Shown here piece after piece: positions 17,832 to 25,947 of a DNA stretch of 64,000 bases; positions within the stretch are counted from its first letter, which is position 1, and the number at the start of each line of letters is the position of its first letter. Source of the DNA: Leifsonia shinshuensis (GTDB taxonomy: Bacteria > Actinomycetota > Actinomycetes > Actinomycetales > Microbacteriaceae); NCBI RefSeq assembly GCF_013410375.1, contig NZ_JACCFL010000001.1:3472001-3536000 (forward strand), read 5' to 3'. The notes beneath the pieces are model-generated. The model did no database searches. It saw nothing but the letters and a program-made list of their open reading frames with translations, and was not told the origin of the DNA. The translations under genes and the position numbers were made by a program.

Positions 17832-19706
17832 CTAGCCGGTGGCCTCGGTGGGGTCGCCCTTGAGGTCGATGCTGATCTCGTCGGCGTCGAGGTTGCTGAG
17901 GGCGCCGGCCAGCACGTCGGCGCTGAAGGTGCCGTCGTCGCGGGCGTCGAGCAGCGCGTCGCGCTGCGCGCGGATGCGCTTCAGCCGCGCGGTCTTGTGC
18001 TGGGTGAACGCCTCCGGCGTCCGCTCGGTCGTCGACGGCATCGGCACGGCCTGACCGGCCTCGTGCAACAGCTCCAGCAGCCGTCGCCGCTCCTCCTTCT
18101 CGGCCTCCGGATCGGCGGGGGTCGGCTTCACCAGCCGCAGCGCCAGCCCGAGCGTGCCGCCCTGCAGGAGCAGCGACCCGGCCGCGACCAGGAAGGCGAT
18201 CAGCACGAGCACCGAGCGGCCCGGCGTGTTCGACGGGAGGCTCTGCGCCGCGGCGACGGTGACCGCCCCGCGCATCCCCGCCCACACCACGATGGAGCCC
18301 TCCCGCCAGCCGAGCGGGGCCGCGGTGAAGTAGTCGATGTCGGCGAGGACCCGGCGCAGCCTGGTGCCGAACCTGGCCAGGTTCTCGACCGTCCAGGCCC
18401 GCTGCCTGGCGCGCTGGCGCCGCACCAGCCGGGCGCGCCATCCCGACGCCGTGCCGAGCCGGTCGCGGGTGACGGCGGCCGCCTCCGGCACGCCCGCCAC
18501 CTTCGCGACCTCGGCGTGGGCGACGTCCGGGTCGGCGGCGAGCACGTCCGCGTGCGCGTCCGGATCCTCCGCCAGGTCGACCCCGGCCGGCAGGGCTGCA
18601 GCGGCGTCGGGCGGGGGCGGACCCTGCTCCAGCAGCCGCCGGGCGGCCTCCGGGTCCTCCAGCCGCTCCTGCAGCTTGGTGAGCGCCGGCCGCATCCGCT
18701 CGCGGCGGCGGCCTCTGCGCGCCAGCAGGGCGAGCAGCGGGGCGACGAACGCGGCCCGCACGACCAGGGTCAGCAGCAGCGCGACGGCCGCGATCCCCAC
18801 AGCGGGCAGAACGCCGGAGTGGTCGGTCTGCACCTTCTGCACGATGCCGAACAGCTCCAGCCCCATCGTGAGGAAGATCATCCCCTCCAGGACGAGCTCC
18901 ACGGTGCGCCAGTTCTGCGTGTCCGACAGCCGGTGCTCCGGCGACAGCACGCGCGGCGCCCTGCTGCCGGTGATGAGGCCGGCGACGACGGCGGCGACCA
19001 GCCCGGACGCGCCCAGCGCCTCGGCCGGGATGGACGCCAGGAACGGCACCGTGAACGAGATCACCGTGTTCACCGTCGCGTCCTTGACCCGGGCCCGCAC
19101 GATGAGGTTTAGCCGCCCGACGATCCAGCCGAACACCACGGCCACGACAACGGAGTACAGGAACGTCAGCGTCACCGCGCCGAATGTGAACGAGGCCACC
19201 GCCGCGGCCGCGACCGCCGCCCGCAGCAGCACCAGCGCTGTGGCGTCGTTGAGCAGGCTCTCGCCCTCCAGGATGGCCACCACGCGCGGCGACACCCCGG
19301 CGCGCTTCACGATCCCGGTCGCCACCGCGTCCGTCGGGCTGACGATCGCCCCGAGCGCGACGCCCCAGGCCAGTCCGAGTCCCGGGATGATCCAGGCGAA
19401 GAAGATCCCGAGGAGCACGGAGCTCACGATCACGAGCACGACCGAGAGGCCGCCGATCGCGCCGAACTCACGCCGGAAGTTCATCGCCGGCATCGAGACC
19501 GACGCCGAGTAGAGCAGCGGAGGCAGCACGCCCGCGATGATCCACTCCGGCTGGACCTCCAGCACCGGCACGAACGGCAGGAACGACACCAGGATGCCGA
19601 ACACCACGAGGATGAGCGGCGACGCCACCCCCGAGCGCTGCCCGTAGACGGTGGCGGCCGCGATGGTCAGCACGGCCAGGACGCCGACGACCAGGACCTC
19701 CTCCAT
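17832..19706 (-). CDS. Na+/H+ antiporter, CPA1/NhaP family
   Basis: A 624-residue membrane protein with about twelve N-terminal transmembrane helices and a long cytoplasmic tail. CPA1 features are clear: PPLLYSASVSMPAMNFRRE in the entrance helix, VSPTDAVATGIVKRAGV, and the ion-binding segment LEGESLLNDATALVL with the ND pair. It is expected to exchange sodium (or potassium) for protons in pH and salt control. The hydrophilic insert (about 340-440) rich in Asp, Ala and Arg is longer than in E. coli NhaP-type proteins. The start follows the lpdA stop by 15 bases, with GGGAGG seven bases upstream, so it is probably co-transcribed with lpdA. Confidence 0.9.
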   Translation of the reverse strand: MEEVLVVGVLAVLTIAAATVYGQRSGVASPLILVVFGILVSFLPFVPVLEVQPEWIIAGVLPPLLYSASVSMPAMNFRREFGAIGGLSVVLVIVSSVLLGIFFAWIIPGLGLAWGVALGAIVSPTDAVATGIVKRAGVSPRVVAILEGESLLNDATALVLLRAAVAAAAVASFTFGAVTLTFLYSVVVAVVFGWIVGRLNLIVRARVKDATVNTVISFTVPFLASIPAEALGASGLVAAVVAGLITGSRAPRVLSPEHRLSDTQNWRTVELVLEGMIFLTMGLELFGIVQKVQTDHSGVLPAVGIAAVALLLTLVVRAAFVAPLLALLARRGRRRERMRPALTKLQERLEDPEAARRLLEQGPPPPDAAAALPAGVDLAEDPDAHADVLAADPDVAHAEVAKVAGVPEAAAVTRDRLGTASGWRARLVRRQRARQRAWTVENLARFGTRLRRVLADIDYFTAAPLGWREGSIVVWAGMRGAVTVAAAQSLPSNTPGRSVLVLIAFLVAAGSLLLQGGTLGLALRLVKPTPADPEAEKEERRRLLELLHEAGQAVPMPSTTERTPEAFTQHKTARLKRIRAQRDALLDARDDGTFSADVLAGALSNLDADEISIDLKGDPTEATG

Positions 19707-19721
19707 GCCGCGGCCTCCCGC

Positions 19722-21158
19722 CTAGAGCACGATGTGCATCGCCCGGGCGGCGTCCGAGATCGATCCGGAGAGCGACGGGTACACCGTGAACGCCCGCGCG
19801 ACCTGGTCGACCGTGAGCCGGTGCTCGACGGCGAGGGCGAGCGGGAAGATCAGCTCGGAGGCCCGCGGCGCGACGATGACGCCGCCGATCACGGTGCCGG
19901 ATCCGGTGCGGGCGAACAGCTTCACGAACCCGTCGCGGATGCCGAGCATCTTGGCGCGCGGGTTGGACTTGAGCGCCAGCTTGTAGATGTCGCCCTGGGC
20001 GATGCCCTCCTCGATCTGCTTCTGGTTCCAGCCGACCGTCGCGATCTCGGGCTGCGTGAAGATGTTGGAGGTGACGTTCCGCAGCTCGATCGGGTTGACC
20101 GCGTCGCCCATCGCGTGGAACACCGCGGTGCGGCCCTGCATGGAGGCGACGGACGCCAGCGGCAGCAGGTCGGAGCAGTCGCCCGCCGCGTAGATGTTCG
20201 GGATGGAGGTGCGCGCGACCCGGTTGACCCGGATGTGGCCGGACGGCGTGAGCTGCACGCCAGCCTCCTCCAGCCCGATGCCCGCCGTGTTGGGGATGGA
20301 GCCGACCGCCATCAGACAGTGGCTGCCCTCCACCGTCCGGCCGTCGGTCAGCGTCGCGACCACGCCGCTCTCGGTGCGGACCACGGACTCGGCGCGCGAC
20401 TTGGAGAGCACCTGCATGCCGTTGCGCTTGAAGACGTTCTCGATGACGCGGGCGGCGTCGGCGTCCTCGCCCGGGAGGACCTGGTCGCGCGACGAGATCA
20501 GCGTGACCTTCGAGCCGAGGGCGGTGTACGCCGAGGCGAACTCCGCGCCGGTGACGCCCGACCCGACCACGATGAGGTGCTCCGGGACGGTGGCGAGGTC
20601 GTAGAGCTGCGTCCAGGTGAGGATGCGCTCCCCGTCCGGCACGGCGGAGGACAGGATGCGCGGGCTCGCGCCGACCGCGATGACGATGGTGTCGGCCTCC
20701 ACCCGGTCGAAGTCGGTGCCGGCGGCGCCCGTCCCGGTGGAGACGATGATCGCGTCGTCGCCGTCGAGCCGGCCCTCGCCGGTGACGATGCGGACGCCGG
20801 CGCGCACGAGCTCTGCGCGCATGTCCTCCGACTGCTGCCGGGCCAGCCCCATCAGGCGCTTGTTGACGGCGGCGAGGTTGACGGCGATCTCCGGGCGCAC
20901 CGGCTTGCCGCTCGCGCCGCGGGTGAAGAACTGCACGCCCAGGTCGGTCGCCTCGGCGATGGAGTTGGTGGCCTCGGCGGTCGCGATCAGGCTCTTCGAC
21001 GGGACCACGTCGGTGATGACGGCCGAGCCGCCGACGCCCGAGCGCTCCACGAGCGTGACGTCAGCGCCGAGCTGCGCGCCGGCCAGTGCCGCCTCGTAAC
21101 CGCCCGGTCCGCCGCCGAGGACGGCGATGCGCTGCTTCCGCTCGAATTCATAGGCCAT
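19722..21158 (-). CDS. lpdA: NAD(P)H-quinone dehydrogenase of the LpdA (flavoprotein disulfide reductase-like) type
   Basis: A 478-residue FAD/NAD(P) two-Rossmann flavoprotein. The FAD loop is IAVLGGGPGGYEAALAG and the NAD(P) loop is VVGSGVTGAEFASAY. The redox-cysteine pair of true lipoamide dehydrogenases is absent: the usual CxxxxCIPSK is SAVITDVVPSK. This matches M. tuberculosis LpdA (Rv3303c), which reduces quinones and not lipoamide. The C-terminal dimerisation domain (FTVYPSLSGSISDAARAM) is also without the His-Glu of disulfide reductases. The ATG with GGAAG about ten bases upstream is chosen; another in-frame ATG lies three codons earlier. Confidence 0.9.
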   Translation of the reverse strand: MAYEFERKQRIAVLGGGPGGYEAALAGAQLGADVTLVERSGVGGSAVITDVVPSKSLIATAEATNSIAEATDLGVQFFTRGASGKPVRPEIAVNLAAVNKRLMGLARQQSEDMRAELVRAGVRIVTGEGRLDGDDAIIVSTGTGAAGTDFDRVEADTIVIAVGASPRILSSAVPDGERILTWTQLYDLATVPEHLIVVGSGVTGAEFASAYTALGSKVTLISSRDQVLPGEDADAARVIENVFKRNGMQVLSKSRAESVVRTESGVVATLTDGRTVEGSHCLMAVGSIPNTAGIGLEEAGVQLTPSGHIRVNRVARTSIPNIYAAGDCSDLLPLASVASMQGRTAVFHAMGDAVNPIELRNVTSNIFTQPEIATVGWNQKQIEEGIAQGDIYKLALKSNPRAKMLGIRDGFVKLFARTGSGTVIGGVIVAPRASELIFPLALAVEHRLTVDQVARAFTVYPSLSGSISDAARAMHIVL

Positions 21159-21231
21159 GCCACTCATTCTTCCGTATCCCGGTGCACCGATGCGCATCCA
21201 CGCGAGCGCTGTACCGCCGAGGCCCGCTCAG

Positions 21232-21237
21232 TAGAGT
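21232..21237 (+). promoter_or_regulatory. Leaderless -10 element of the PNP gene
   Basis: TAGAGT six bases before the ATG at 21244, placing the transcription start on or beside the start codon. Confidence 0.55.
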
Positions 21238-21243
21238 TGCCTC

Positions 21244-22077
21244 ATGCTCGAAACCACGCAGAACCCGCTCGACGACCCCGCGACCGACCCGTTCGAGGTC
21301 GCCAGGGAGGCGGCCAGGCAGCTCGCCGAGAAGACCGGCGTCGAGAAGCACGACATCGCGCTGACGCTCGGCAGCGGCTGGGGCAAGGCCGCCGATCTGA
21401 TCGGGGAGACCGTCGCCGTCCTCCCCGCCCACGAGATCGTCGGCTTCAGCAAGCCCGCCCTGGAGGGCCACGCCGGCACCCTGCGCTCGCTCCGGCTGGC
21501 GAACGGCAAGCACGCGCTGGTCATCGGCGCGCGCACGCACTACTACGAGGGCCACGGCGTGCGCCGGGTCGTTCACAGCGTCCGCACCGCCGCGGCCGCC
21601 GGAGCGACGACGATGGTCCTCACCAACGGCGCCGGCGGCATCAAGGAGCACTGGAAGCCGGGCACCCCGGTCCTCATCAGCGACCACATCAACCTGACCG
21701 CGGACTCCCCGCTGGAGGGCGCGACCTTCATCGACCTCACCGACCTCTACTCGAAGCGCTTGCGCGACCTCGCGCGGACCATCGACCCGAGCCTCGACGA
21801 AGGCGTCTACACACAGTTCCGCGGCCCGCACTACGAGACCCCCGCCGAGGTGCAGATGGCCAAGGCGATCGGCGGCCACATCGTCGGCATGTCCACGGCC
21901 CTGGAGGCCATCGCCGCCCGCCAGGCCGGCATGGAGATCCTCGGCATGTCACTCGTCACCAACCTGGCGGCCGGCATCCAGAAGACCCCTCTCAGCCACC
22001 AGGAGGTGATCGACGCCGGCCGGGAGGCCGAGCCGGTCATCAGCGCCCTCCTGGCCCAGATCGTGGAGGCCCTGTGA
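21244..22077 (+). CDS. punA: Purine nucleoside phosphorylase (trimeric type)
   Basis: A 277-residue PNP of the low-molecular-mass trimeric class. It phosphorolyses inosine/guanosine to base and ribose-1-phosphate. The phosphate-binding GSGWG (43-47), RTHYYEGHG (97-105) and LTNGAGGI are present, as is GPHYETPAEVQMAKAIGG with the purine-site Glu, and SLVTNLAAGI carries the Asn of the base site. The length equals the M. tuberculosis enzyme (Rv3307, called deoD there). The gene overlaps the next by four bases, linking ribose-1-phosphate production to a phosphopentose/hexose mutase. Confidence 0.94.
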   Translation: MLETTQNPLDDPATDPFEVAREAARQLAEKTGVEKHDIALTLGSGWGKAADLIGETVAVLPAHEIVGFSKPALEGHAGTLRSLRLANGKHALVIGARTHYYEGHGVRRVVHSVRTAAAAGATTMVLTNGAGGIKEHWKPGTPVLISDHINLTADSPLEGATFIDLTDLYSKRLRDLARTIDPSLDEGVYTQFRGPHYETPAEVQMAKAIGGHIVGMSTALEAIAARQAGMEILGMSLVTNLAAGIQKTPLSHQEVIDAGREAEPVISALLAQIVEAL

Positions 22078-23789
22078 CCCCAGCAGACGCACACGCCGTC
22101 GACACCCCACAGCTCCTCGAGCAGGCGCGCGCCTGGCTCGCGCAGGACCCCGACCCGGAGACCCGCGCCGAGCTGCAGTCGCTCATCGTGGCCGCCGAGG
22201 CCGGCTCCGCGGTGGCCGTCGAGGACCTCCACGCGCGCTTCGACACCCGCCTGGAGTTCGGCACCGCCGGCCTCCGCGGCGCGATCGCGGCGGGCCCGAA
22301 CCGGATGAACCGGGTCCTGGTCGCCCAGGCGGCCGCCGGGTTCGCCCGCTGGCTGCTGGAGCACGCCGCGGGCACGCAGCCGTCGGTGGTCATCGGCTAC
22401 GACGGCCGCAAGAACTCCGACGTCTTCGCCCGCGACACCGCGGAGCTGATGGCCGGCGCCGGCGTGCGCGCCGTCCTGCTCCCCCGCCTGCTGCCCACCC
22501 CGGTGCTCGCCTTCGCCGTCCGGCATCTGGACGTCAGCGCCGGCGTCATGGTCACGGCGAGCCACAACCCGCCGAACGACAACGGGTACAAGGTCTACCT
22601 CGGCGGCGAGAACCACGGCTCGCAGATCGTCTCGCCGACGGACGCGCAGATCGAGGCGCACATCCTGGAGGTCGCGAAGGGCGACATCGGCGACCTGCCG
22701 CGCTCGGAGCAGTTCGAGATCGCGTCGGGCGACGTGGAGGCCGCGTACATCGAGGCCACCGCGGCCGTCGCATCCACCGCCGCCCCGCGCGACGCCGTCT
22801 CGTTCGCGTACACCGCGATGCACGGCGTCGGCTGGCGCACGGCGGAGGCCGTGTTCGAGCGCGCCGGCTTCTCGAAGCCGGTCGTCGTGGCGGAGCAGCG
22901 CGATCCCGATCCGGCGTTCCCCACCGTGGCCTTCCCGAACCCGGAGGAGCCGGGCGCGATGGACCTGTCGTTCGCGACCGGCCGCGCGGGCGGCGTCGAT
23001 CTCATCATCGCCAACGATCCGGACGCCGACCGGCTGGCCGTCGCCATCCCGGACGGCTCCACCGACGGCTTCCGCCGCCTGAGCGGCAACGAGGTCGGCG
23101 CGCTGCTCGGCTGGCGCGCCGCGGAGCTGGCCGAGCGGACCTCGACCGCCGGGGCTGCGTTCGGGACGCTCGCGTGTTCGATCGTGTCCTCGCCCGCCCT
23201 TGCGGCCGTCGCCGCCGCCTACCGCCTCGACTTCGCGGACACCCTCACCGGGTTCAAGTGGGTCTCCCGCGCCCCCGGCCTGATCTTCGGGTTCGAGGAG
23301 GCGCTCGGCTACCTGGTGAACCCCGCCACGGTCCGCGACAAGGACGGCATCTCCGCCGCCACGGCGTTCCTCGACCTCGCGAACGAGCTCGCCGCCTCCG
23401 GCCGGACGATCGCGGACCACCTGGACGCCTTCGCCGAGCGCTTCGGCTACTTCGCCAGCGACCAGATCTCGCTCCGCGTCACCGACCTGTCCCGCATCGG
23501 CGAGATCATGGCGGCGCTGCGCGCGACCCCGCCGAGCCGCCTGGGCGACGTCGCCGTCGACCACATCGACGACCTCCGCGACGGCTTCGGCGCGCTGCCG
23601 CCGAGCGACGTGCTGCGCATCGTCCTCGCGGACGGCTCGCGCGTCATGGTGCGGCCGAGCGGCACCGAGCCGAAGCTGAAGATCTACATCGACGCGTCCA
23701 GCGACCAGGGCGACATCGCCGAGCGTCGCGCCACCGCCACGGCCCGCGTGGCCGCCCTGGCGGACGCGATGCGCGCCCTCACGGCGTAA
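22074..23789 (+). CDS. Phospho-sugar mutase (phosphomannomutase/phosphoglucomutase/phosphopentomutase type)
   Basis: A 571-residue alpha-D-phosphohexomutase with a GTG start overlapping the PNP stop (GTGA). Domain 1 begins EFGTAGLRG (61-69) and carries the phosphoserine loop TASHNPPNDNGYK (Ser163). The metal site is NDPDADRLAV and the C-terminal phosphate clamp is RPSGTEPKLKIY. The counterpart in M. tuberculosis (pmmB, Rv3308) also follows the PNP gene. Because the partner releases ribose-1-phosphate, phosphopentomutase activity is a reasonable alternative to hexose activity, as seen for some members of this branch. The exact substrate is not decided. Confidence 0.9.
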   Translation: MTPADAHAVDTPQLLEQARAWLAQDPDPETRAELQSLIVAAEAGSAVAVEDLHARFDTRLEFGTAGLRGAIAAGPNRMNRVLVAQAAAGFARWLLEHAAGTQPSVVIGYDGRKNSDVFARDTAELMAGAGVRAVLLPRLLPTPVLAFAVRHLDVSAGVMVTASHNPPNDNGYKVYLGGENHGSQIVSPTDAQIEAHILEVAKGDIGDLPRSEQFEIASGDVEAAYIEATAAVASTAAPRDAVSFAYTAMHGVGWRTAEAVFERAGFSKPVVVAEQRDPDPAFPTVAFPNPEEPGAMDLSFATGRAGGVDLIIANDPDADRLAVAIPDGSTDGFRRLSGNEVGALLGWRAAELAERTSTAGAAFGTLACSIVSSPALAAVAAAYRLDFADTLTGFKWVSRAPGLIFGFEEALGYLVNPATVRDKDGISAATAFLDLANELAASGRTIADHLDAFAERFGYFASDQISLRVTDLSRIGEIMAALRATPPSRLGDVAVDHIDDLRDGFGALPPSDVLRIVLADGSRVMVRPSGTEPKLKIYIDASSDQGDIAERRATATARVAALADAMRALTA

Positions 23790-23795
23790 TCGCCC

Positions 23796-23931
23796 CGACA
23801 TTCGTCACGAATGTCGCCTTTCGCCGCGCGAGAGTCGACATTCGTGACGAATGTCCGCGTCGTCGTGCGCGCACCTTCGTGACGAATGTTGCCTTCGGCG
23901 ACGCGAGAGCCGACATTCGTGACGAATGTCG
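23796..23931. repeat. Four-copy ACATTCGTSACGAATGT palindrome cluster
   Basis: The 21-base palindrome CGACATTCGTSACGAATGTCG occurs intact at 23796-23816 and 23911-23931, with nearly complete copies starting at 23836 and about 23871. The spacers inside the two pairs are themselves alike (CCTTTCGCCGCGCGAGAGT and CCTTCGGCGACGCGAGAGC), so a unit of about 60 bases has been duplicated. It lies between the convergent ends of the mutase and PTS genes. It is related to the cluster at 995-1116. Confidence 0.85.
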
Positions 23932-23937
23932 GGGAGC

Positions 23938-24210
23938 TCAGCCGAGCGCCTCGTCGAGCTTCTGCTCCAGCTCGTCGAGGTCGAAGTAGTTCTGCACCAC
24001 GATCACGTCCGCGTTGGTCGGCCCGATCCGGTCGACCAGCTCGGGCGACGTGAGGATGATCTGGGCGTCGCTCGACGCCGTGGCGACGCTGGCGGCGTCG
24101 GCGGCGGTCACGTCCGCGTCGATGCCGAGGCGGTCGAGGACGCGCTCGGCGTTCACCTTGAGGATGCCGGAGGTGCCGATGCCGGCGCCGCAGATCGCGA
24201 CGATCTTCAC
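23938..24210 (-). CDS. PTS EIIB component, ascorbate/galactitol-like
   Basis: A 90-residue PTS IIB protein. It would relay phosphate from EIIA to a sugar during uptake. The phosphocysteine loop VAICGAGIGTSGILK (Cys7) is followed by an alternating fold typical of the lactose/ascorbate-galactitol IIB group. The GTG start has no strong Shine-Dalgarno and is placed by alignment with the family N-terminus. The EIIA gene stops 14 bases upstream. No EIIC membrane component lies in the window, so the transporter partner must be elsewhere, or the pair has a regulatory role. Confidence 0.85.
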   Translation of the reverse strand: MKIVAICGAGIGTSGILKVNAERVLDRLGIDADVTAADAASVATASSDAQIILTSPELVDRIGPTNADVIVVQNYFDLDELEQKLDEALG

Positions 24211-24223
24211 AGGACCGTGCCTG

Positions 24224-24682
24224 TCATCGCGCGGCTTCCTCGCTGAGCGTGAGGATGCGCTGCACCTCCGCGACGTCGGTCGCGGCCGCCAGGGCCGGGA
24301 TCGCGTCGGGATCGTTGAAGACGTTGGCCAGCTCGGCGACGCTCGTGACATGGCCCTCCGGCGACGTGACGGCGAGACCGATCACGACCGACACCGGGTC
24401 GTTGTGCGGGTGGCCGAACACCACGGGGGCGTCCAGCGTGACCACCGAGAGCCCGTCGCGGTTCACGTCCGGCCCCGGCCGGGCGTGCGCCAGCGCGAGG
24501 CCGGGCGCGATCACGATGTACGCGCCGAACTCCTCGATCACCTGGATCATCCGGGCGCCGTAGGTCTCCTCCGTCGCCCCGGAGCGGGCCAGCGCCTCCC
24601 CGGCGAGCTCGACCGCCTCGCGCCAGTCGGAGGCGTGGGCTCCGACGGTCACGGCGGAGTCGGGCAACGGTGGCAGCGGCAT
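24224..24682 (-). CDS. PTS EIIA component, fructose/mannitol/ascorbate type
   Basis: A 152-residue EIIA-2 domain protein that takes phosphate from HPr. The active-site histidine is His66 in GLALAHARPGPDV, and FGHPHNDPVSVVIGL is the conserved neighbouring strand. This form is paired with IIB in UlaC/SgaA-type systems. TACGCT six bases before the ATG suggests a leaderless mRNA starting here, so the EIIA-EIIB pair is an operon separate from the add gene, whose stop lies 24 bases upstream. It sits in a nucleoside salvage block, but no direct functional link is visible. Confidence 0.87.
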   Translation of the reverse strand: MPLPPLPDSAVTVGAHASDWREAVELAGEALARSGATEETYGARMIQVIEEFGAYIVIAPGLALAHARPGPDVNRDGLSVVTLDAPVVFGHPHNDPVSVVIGLAVTSPEGHVTSVAELANVFNDPDAIPALAAATDVAEVQRILTLSEEAAR

Positions 24683-24688
24683 GGGTCC

Positions 24689-24694
24689 AGCGTA
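24689..24694 (-). promoter_or_regulatory. Leaderless -10 element of the PTS EIIA-EIIB operon
   Basis: TACGCT on the minus strand, six bases before the EIIA ATG, within the 24-base gap after add. Confidence 0.5.
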
Positions 24695-24706
24695 CGCGTT
24701 AGCGGG

Positions 24707-25828
24707 TCACGAACCCTCGAAACCTGCTGTGATGATCTCGGCCAGTTCCTCACGCTGCTCGATGGGGAGGAAGGCCCCGGCGGCGGCGTTCAGCTGGAAG
24801 ATCTCCAGGTCGGTCAGGTCGTACGAGAACGCGTCGGCCAGGATGCTCAGCTCGCGCGTCAGCGTCGTGCCGCTCATCAGGCGGTTGTCGGTGTTGACCG
24901 TCACCCGGAAGCCGAGCTGGTACAGCAGGTCGAACGGGTGGTCGAGGATGTCGTTCCCCCAGGCGGCGATCGCACCGGTCTGCAGGTTGGAGGTCGGGCT
25001 GGTCTCCAGCGCGATCTCGCGGTCCTTCACCCACTGCGACAGGGTGCCGAGCGTCACGTAGGTGTTCTCGTCGTCCTGGCGCTCGATCGTGATGTCCTCC
25101 GCTAGGCGCACGCCGTGGCCGAGGCGCAGCGCGCGCCCGTCGAGCAGGGCGCCGCGGATGCTCTCCAGGCCGTCGGCCTCCCCCGCGTGCACCGTCGCCG
25201 GGAAGAACTGGGCGGCCAGGTAGTCGAAGGCGGCCTTGTGGTTCGAGGGCGGGAAGCCGGCCTCGGGGCCGGCGATGTCGAAGCCGACGGCGCCGCGGTC
25301 GCGGTGGCGCACGGCCAGCTCGGCGATCTCCAGGCTGCGGTCGGTGTGGCGCATGGCGCTCACCAGCTGGCCCACGCGGATCCGGCCGCCGTCGGCGCGC
25401 ACGTCCTCGATGCCCTGCTCCAGGCCCTCCTGGACGGCCTCGACCGTCTCGTCGAGGGTGAGGCCGCGGGTCAGGTGCTGCTCGGGCGCCCAGCGGATCT
25501 CGCCGTACACGACACCGTCGGCGCCCAGGTCCTGCACGAACTCGCGGGCCACGCGGGTCAGGCCCTCGCGGGTCTGCATCACCGCGGTGGTGATGTCGAA
25601 GGTCTTGAGGTACTCGACCAGGGAGCCCGAGTTGGACTTCTCGGCGAACCAGGCGCCGAGCGCCACCGGGTCGTCGGCCGGGAGCTCGAGGCCGATGCCG
25701 TCCGCGAGCTCCAGGACCGTCTCGGGGCGCAGGCCGCCGTCGAGGTGGTCGTGCAGGGAGACCTTGGGCAGCGCCCGGATGTCGGTCCCGTCGGCGAGCG
25801 TGTAGGTGCTGTTCTCGTTCAGGCTCAT
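24707..25828 (-). CDS. add: Adenosine deaminase
   Basis: A 373-residue amidohydrolase that converts adenosine or deoxyadenosine to inosine. Zinc ligands His26 and His28 are in KVSLHDHLDGG. VHAGEADGLESI holds the third zinc histidine and the catalytic Glu region. LGHGVRLAED carries the proton-shuttle His, and TVNTDNRLMSG the last zinc/substrate Asp. The start M-S-L-N is preferred over an ATG three codons earlier, because TAGATT lies seven bases before it (leaderless). Its product feeds the PNP encoded at 21244. It lies downstream of deoA on the same strand but with its own promoter. M. tuberculosis has the same add-deoA-cdd order. Confidence 0.95.
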   Translation of the reverse strand: MSLNENSTYTLADGTDIRALPKVSLHDHLDGGLRPETVLELADGIGLELPADDPVALGAWFAEKSNSGSLVEYLKTFDITTAVMQTREGLTRVAREFVQDLGADGVVYGEIRWAPEQHLTRGLTLDETVEAVQEGLEQGIEDVRADGGRIRVGQLVSAMRHTDRSLEIAELAVRHRDRGAVGFDIAGPEAGFPPSNHKAAFDYLAAQFFPATVHAGEADGLESIRGALLDGRALRLGHGVRLAEDITIERQDDENTYVTLGTLSQWVKDREIALETSPTSNLQTGAIAAWGNDILDHPFDLLYQLGFRVTVNTDNRLMSGTTLTRELSILADAFSYDLTDLEIFQLNAAAGAFLPIEQREELAEIITAGFEGS

Positions 25829-25835
25829 GGCTCTC

Positions 25836-25841
25836 AATCTA
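25836..25841 (-). promoter_or_regulatory. Leaderless -10 element of add
   Basis: TAGATT on the minus strand ends seven bases before the add ATG. It decides between two in-frame starts. Confidence 0.55.
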
Positions 25842-25866
25842 TCGGTGCGCGCGTGGTCGATGGCAG

Positions 25867-25927
25867 CCGCCGAGTACGCGAATAGTCTGCCTACTCGGCG
25901 GTTTTCGGTGGATTATTCGCGTACTCG
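25867..25927. repeat. Nested inverted repeats between deoA and add
   Basis: Two hairpins share sequence. CCGCCGAGTA (25867-25876) pairs with TACTCGGCGG (25892-25901), while CGAGTACGCGAATA (25871-25884) pairs perfectly with TATTCGCGTACTCG (25914-25927). They cannot form together. The element follows the deoA stop and precedes the add promoter, so it is probably the deoA terminator or a species-specific repeat. Confidence 0.7.
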
Positions 25928-25947
25928 CCGGGTGCTCGCTGCGAGCG

